Shown here piece by piece: positions 6,008 through 7,215 of a stretch of DNA of 7,215 bases. Position 1 is the first letter of the stretch; the number at the start of each line of letters is the position of its first letter. The notes beneath the pieces are model-generated. The model was not told the DNA's origin and did no database searches. It saw only the letters and a program-made list of their open reading frames with translations. The position numbers and the translations under genes were made by a program. Origin of the DNA: an uncultured Lachnospiraceae bacterium (lineage in GTDB: Bacteria; Bacillota_A; Clostridia; Lachnospirales; Lachnospiraceae); assembly GCA_910587905.1 (NCBI GenBank), contig CAJUOF010000112.1, positions 1 to 7,215 of the forward strand. The letters are read 5' to 3'.

Positions 6008-7165
6008 TTATTCTGCTTCCGGCGAGGTCTCTTCCTGTTCAATTCCCAGATAAGGAAGGATATTGTCAAAAATATTTGCCACTACCGGGGCCGCAATGGT
6101 CCCTCCATAATAAATCCCCTCCGGCTCGTCAATGGTGATGAGTGCAATGACCTGTGGATCATTCGCCGGAGCGAAACCTAAAAACGAAGAGATATATCGA
6201 TTCTCACTCCGCGGAAGCTTCTCGGAAGTGGCCGTCTTGCCGCCAATCCGGTAGCCCTCCAGGTAAGCCTTATGTCCGGTTCCCTCCGCCACCACCTGTT
6301 CCAGCACATAACGCATGGTCTCACTGGTCTCCTCCGAGAGGATCCGCTCTCCCTGGCTCCAATCAAGCTTGCGGATCGCCGTGCCGTCACCGCTCCTCAC
6401 CTCCACGGCAAAATGGGGGGTGACACGAACGCCGCCGTTTATGATGGAACTGGCCGTGGTAATGAGCTGGATGGGCGTAATCTGGAAGGACTGGCCAAAG
6501 GAGACGGTGGCGAGCTCCACCTCCCCCATGTTTTCTTCCTTGTGCATAATGGTGGATGCCTCTCCAGGTAAGTCGATCCCTGTCCGGTTGAGGAGGCCGA
6601 ACTCGCGAAAATATTTGCACATATTGGCAGTTCCAAGACGCAGCCCCACCTCGATAAACACCGGGTTGCAGGAGTTCATGACCCCCTGCAAAAACGTCTC
6701 CGCCCCATGACCTGCCACCTTGTGGCAATGGATCCGCCGATCCTCCACCACCCGGTAGCCAGGACAACTGAAGGTATCGGTGAGAGACACCACTCCCTCC
6801 TCCAACCCTGCTGCCGAAGTGATGATTTTAAAGGTGGAGCCAGGCTCATAGGTATCATTGATACAGGAATTCCTCCACATCTGATTCCTGAGATCTTGGA
6901 GCTCTTCTTCGCCAAGACCTGTCGTATCCACGGCCGTATTCAGGGTAAAGGGATCGTTCAGGTCAAATTCCGGCACATTCACCATGGCCAAAATCTCCCC
7001 GTTTTTCGGATTCATCACAATCACAGACACCTGCTTTGCCTGTTTCTGTTCCATAACCTTTTTTGCTTCCTGCTCCACATATTTCTGAATATTCACATCC
7101 AGGCTTAAATACAGGCTGTTTCCCTCCACCGGTTCCACCCGTCCTTCCGCCGCCGAGTCGATCTC
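6008..7165 (-). CDS. ftsI: Class B penicillin-binding protein (FtsI/SpoVD family), 5' truncated
   Basis: This is the C-terminal part (385 residues) of a septal D,D-transpeptidase that cross-links peptidoglycan outside the membrane. Counting from the first visible codon at 7165, the active-site motif is STFK (110-113, catalytic Ser110), the second motif is SCN (165-167) and the third is KTA (310-312) where KTG or KSG is usual. The N-terminal signal anchor and most of the dimerisation domain lie beyond the adapter junction. The frame is open through 7165, so the ATG at 7138 is internal, not a start. The protein ends soon after the transpeptidase domain (ILPYLGIEQEE...), with no PASTA domain, unlike B. 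subtilis SpoVD and PBP2B. Cysteines at 147 and 166 (in SCN) are 19 residues apart, as recalled for the redox-sensitive pair of SpoVD. Position before mraY fits both pbpB/ftsI and spoVD, so the symbol is provisional. Confidence 0.93.
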   Translation of the reverse strand, partial: EIDSAAEGRVEPVEGNSLYLSLDVNIQKYVEQEAKKVMEQKQAKQVSVIVMNPKNGEILAMVNVPEFDLNDPFTLNTAVDTTGLGEEELQDLRNQMWRNSCINDTYEPGSTFKIITSAAGLEEGVVSLTDTFSCPGYRVVEDRRIHCHKVAGHGAETFLQGVMNSCNPVFIEVGLRLGTANMCKYFREFGLLNRTGIDLPGEASTIMHKEENMGEVELATVSFGQSFQITPIQLITTASSIINGGVRVTPHFAVEVRSGDGTAIRKLDWSQGERILSEETSETMRYVLEQVVAEGTGHKAYLEGYRIGGKTATSEKLPRSENRYISSFLGFAPANDPQVIALITIDEPEGIYYGGTIAAPVVANIFDNILPYLGIEQEETSPEAE

Positions 7166-7215
7166 AGATCGGAAGAGCGTCGTGTAGGGAAAGAGTGTAG
7201 ATCTCGGTGGTCGCC
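7166..7215 (-). other. Illumina read-1/universal adapter (synthetic)
   Basis: The last 50 bases begin AGATCGGAAGAGC and match the reverse complement of the TruSeq universal (read-1) adapter up to GTCGCC. Together with the read-2 adapter at the other end, in the opposite orientation, this is the layout of a complete library molecule with a 7,135-bp insert. The sequence is synthetic and artificially truncates the PBP gene. Confidence 0.98.

Noticed and set aside
7136..7138. ATG at 7138 as the start of the PBP
   Set aside because: The frame stays open to the adapter junction at 7165, and a 376-residue product would lack the membrane anchor and N-terminal domain. The ATG encodes an internal Met.
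1..7215. CRISPR array, transposon, tRNA or prophage signals
   Set aside because: No spaced direct repeats, transposase, terminal inverted repeats, cloverleaf or attachment-site pattern was seen; the window is a normal housekeeping cluster.

Overview
The window is a piece of a bacterial dcw (division and cell wall) cluster. All genes lie on the minus strand, so transcription runs from high to low coordinates. The order is a 5'-truncated class B penicillin-binding protein of the FtsI/SpoVD family, then mraY, murD, ftsW, ftsQ/divIB and ftsZ. The gene order, the FtsZ N-terminus (MLEI...), the Gram-positive type of class B PBP, the DivIB-like FtsQ and the AGGAGG-like ribosome binding sites point to a Clostridia-type Firmicute, most likely Lachnospiraceae. 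That placement is an inference from protein character and synteny; no search was run.

Both ends are synthetic. Positions 1-30 match the Illumina TruSeq read-2 adapter and 7166-7215 match the reverse complement of the read-1/universal adapter. Genuine genomic DNA is therefore only about 31-7165. The PBP is cut at 7165 by the library construct, not by a biological event, and nothing can be said about what follows ftsZ beyond position 31.

Layout from high to low coordinates: PBP (6008 to beyond 7165); a 95-nt gap with a promoter-like element and a 5'-UTR hairpin; mraY (4956-5912); a 78-nt gap; murD (3531-4877); ftsW (2364-3524), 6 nt after murD; ftsQ (1543-2349), 14 nt after ftsW; a 126-nt gap with a second promoter-like element and a hairpin; ftsZ (166-1416); a probable terminator (118-144); and about 85 nt of noncoding DNA up to the adapter. 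For four of the six genes the longest open frame overshoots the likely start, and Shine-Dalgarno placement moves it: mraY, murD and ftsQ to internal ATGs and ftsZ to an internal TTG.

The genes form one pathway. MraY makes lipid I, MurD adds D-Glu to the cytoplasmic precursor, FtsW polymerises septal glycan, the PBP cross-links it, FtsQ/DivIB is the membrane scaffold and FtsZ builds the ring. murG, murB, murC and ftsA, often interspersed here in other Firmicutes, are absent from this segment.

I found no new defence, mobile or RNA system. The best unexplained signal is a pair of promoter-like elements upstream of mraY and ftsZ. They match ungapped at 25 of 35 positions by hand count, share the -35 sequence TTGATT and an exact 17-bp spacer, and each is followed by a small hairpin before the ribosome binding site. 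This suggests parallel control of the lipid I step and of FtsZ.
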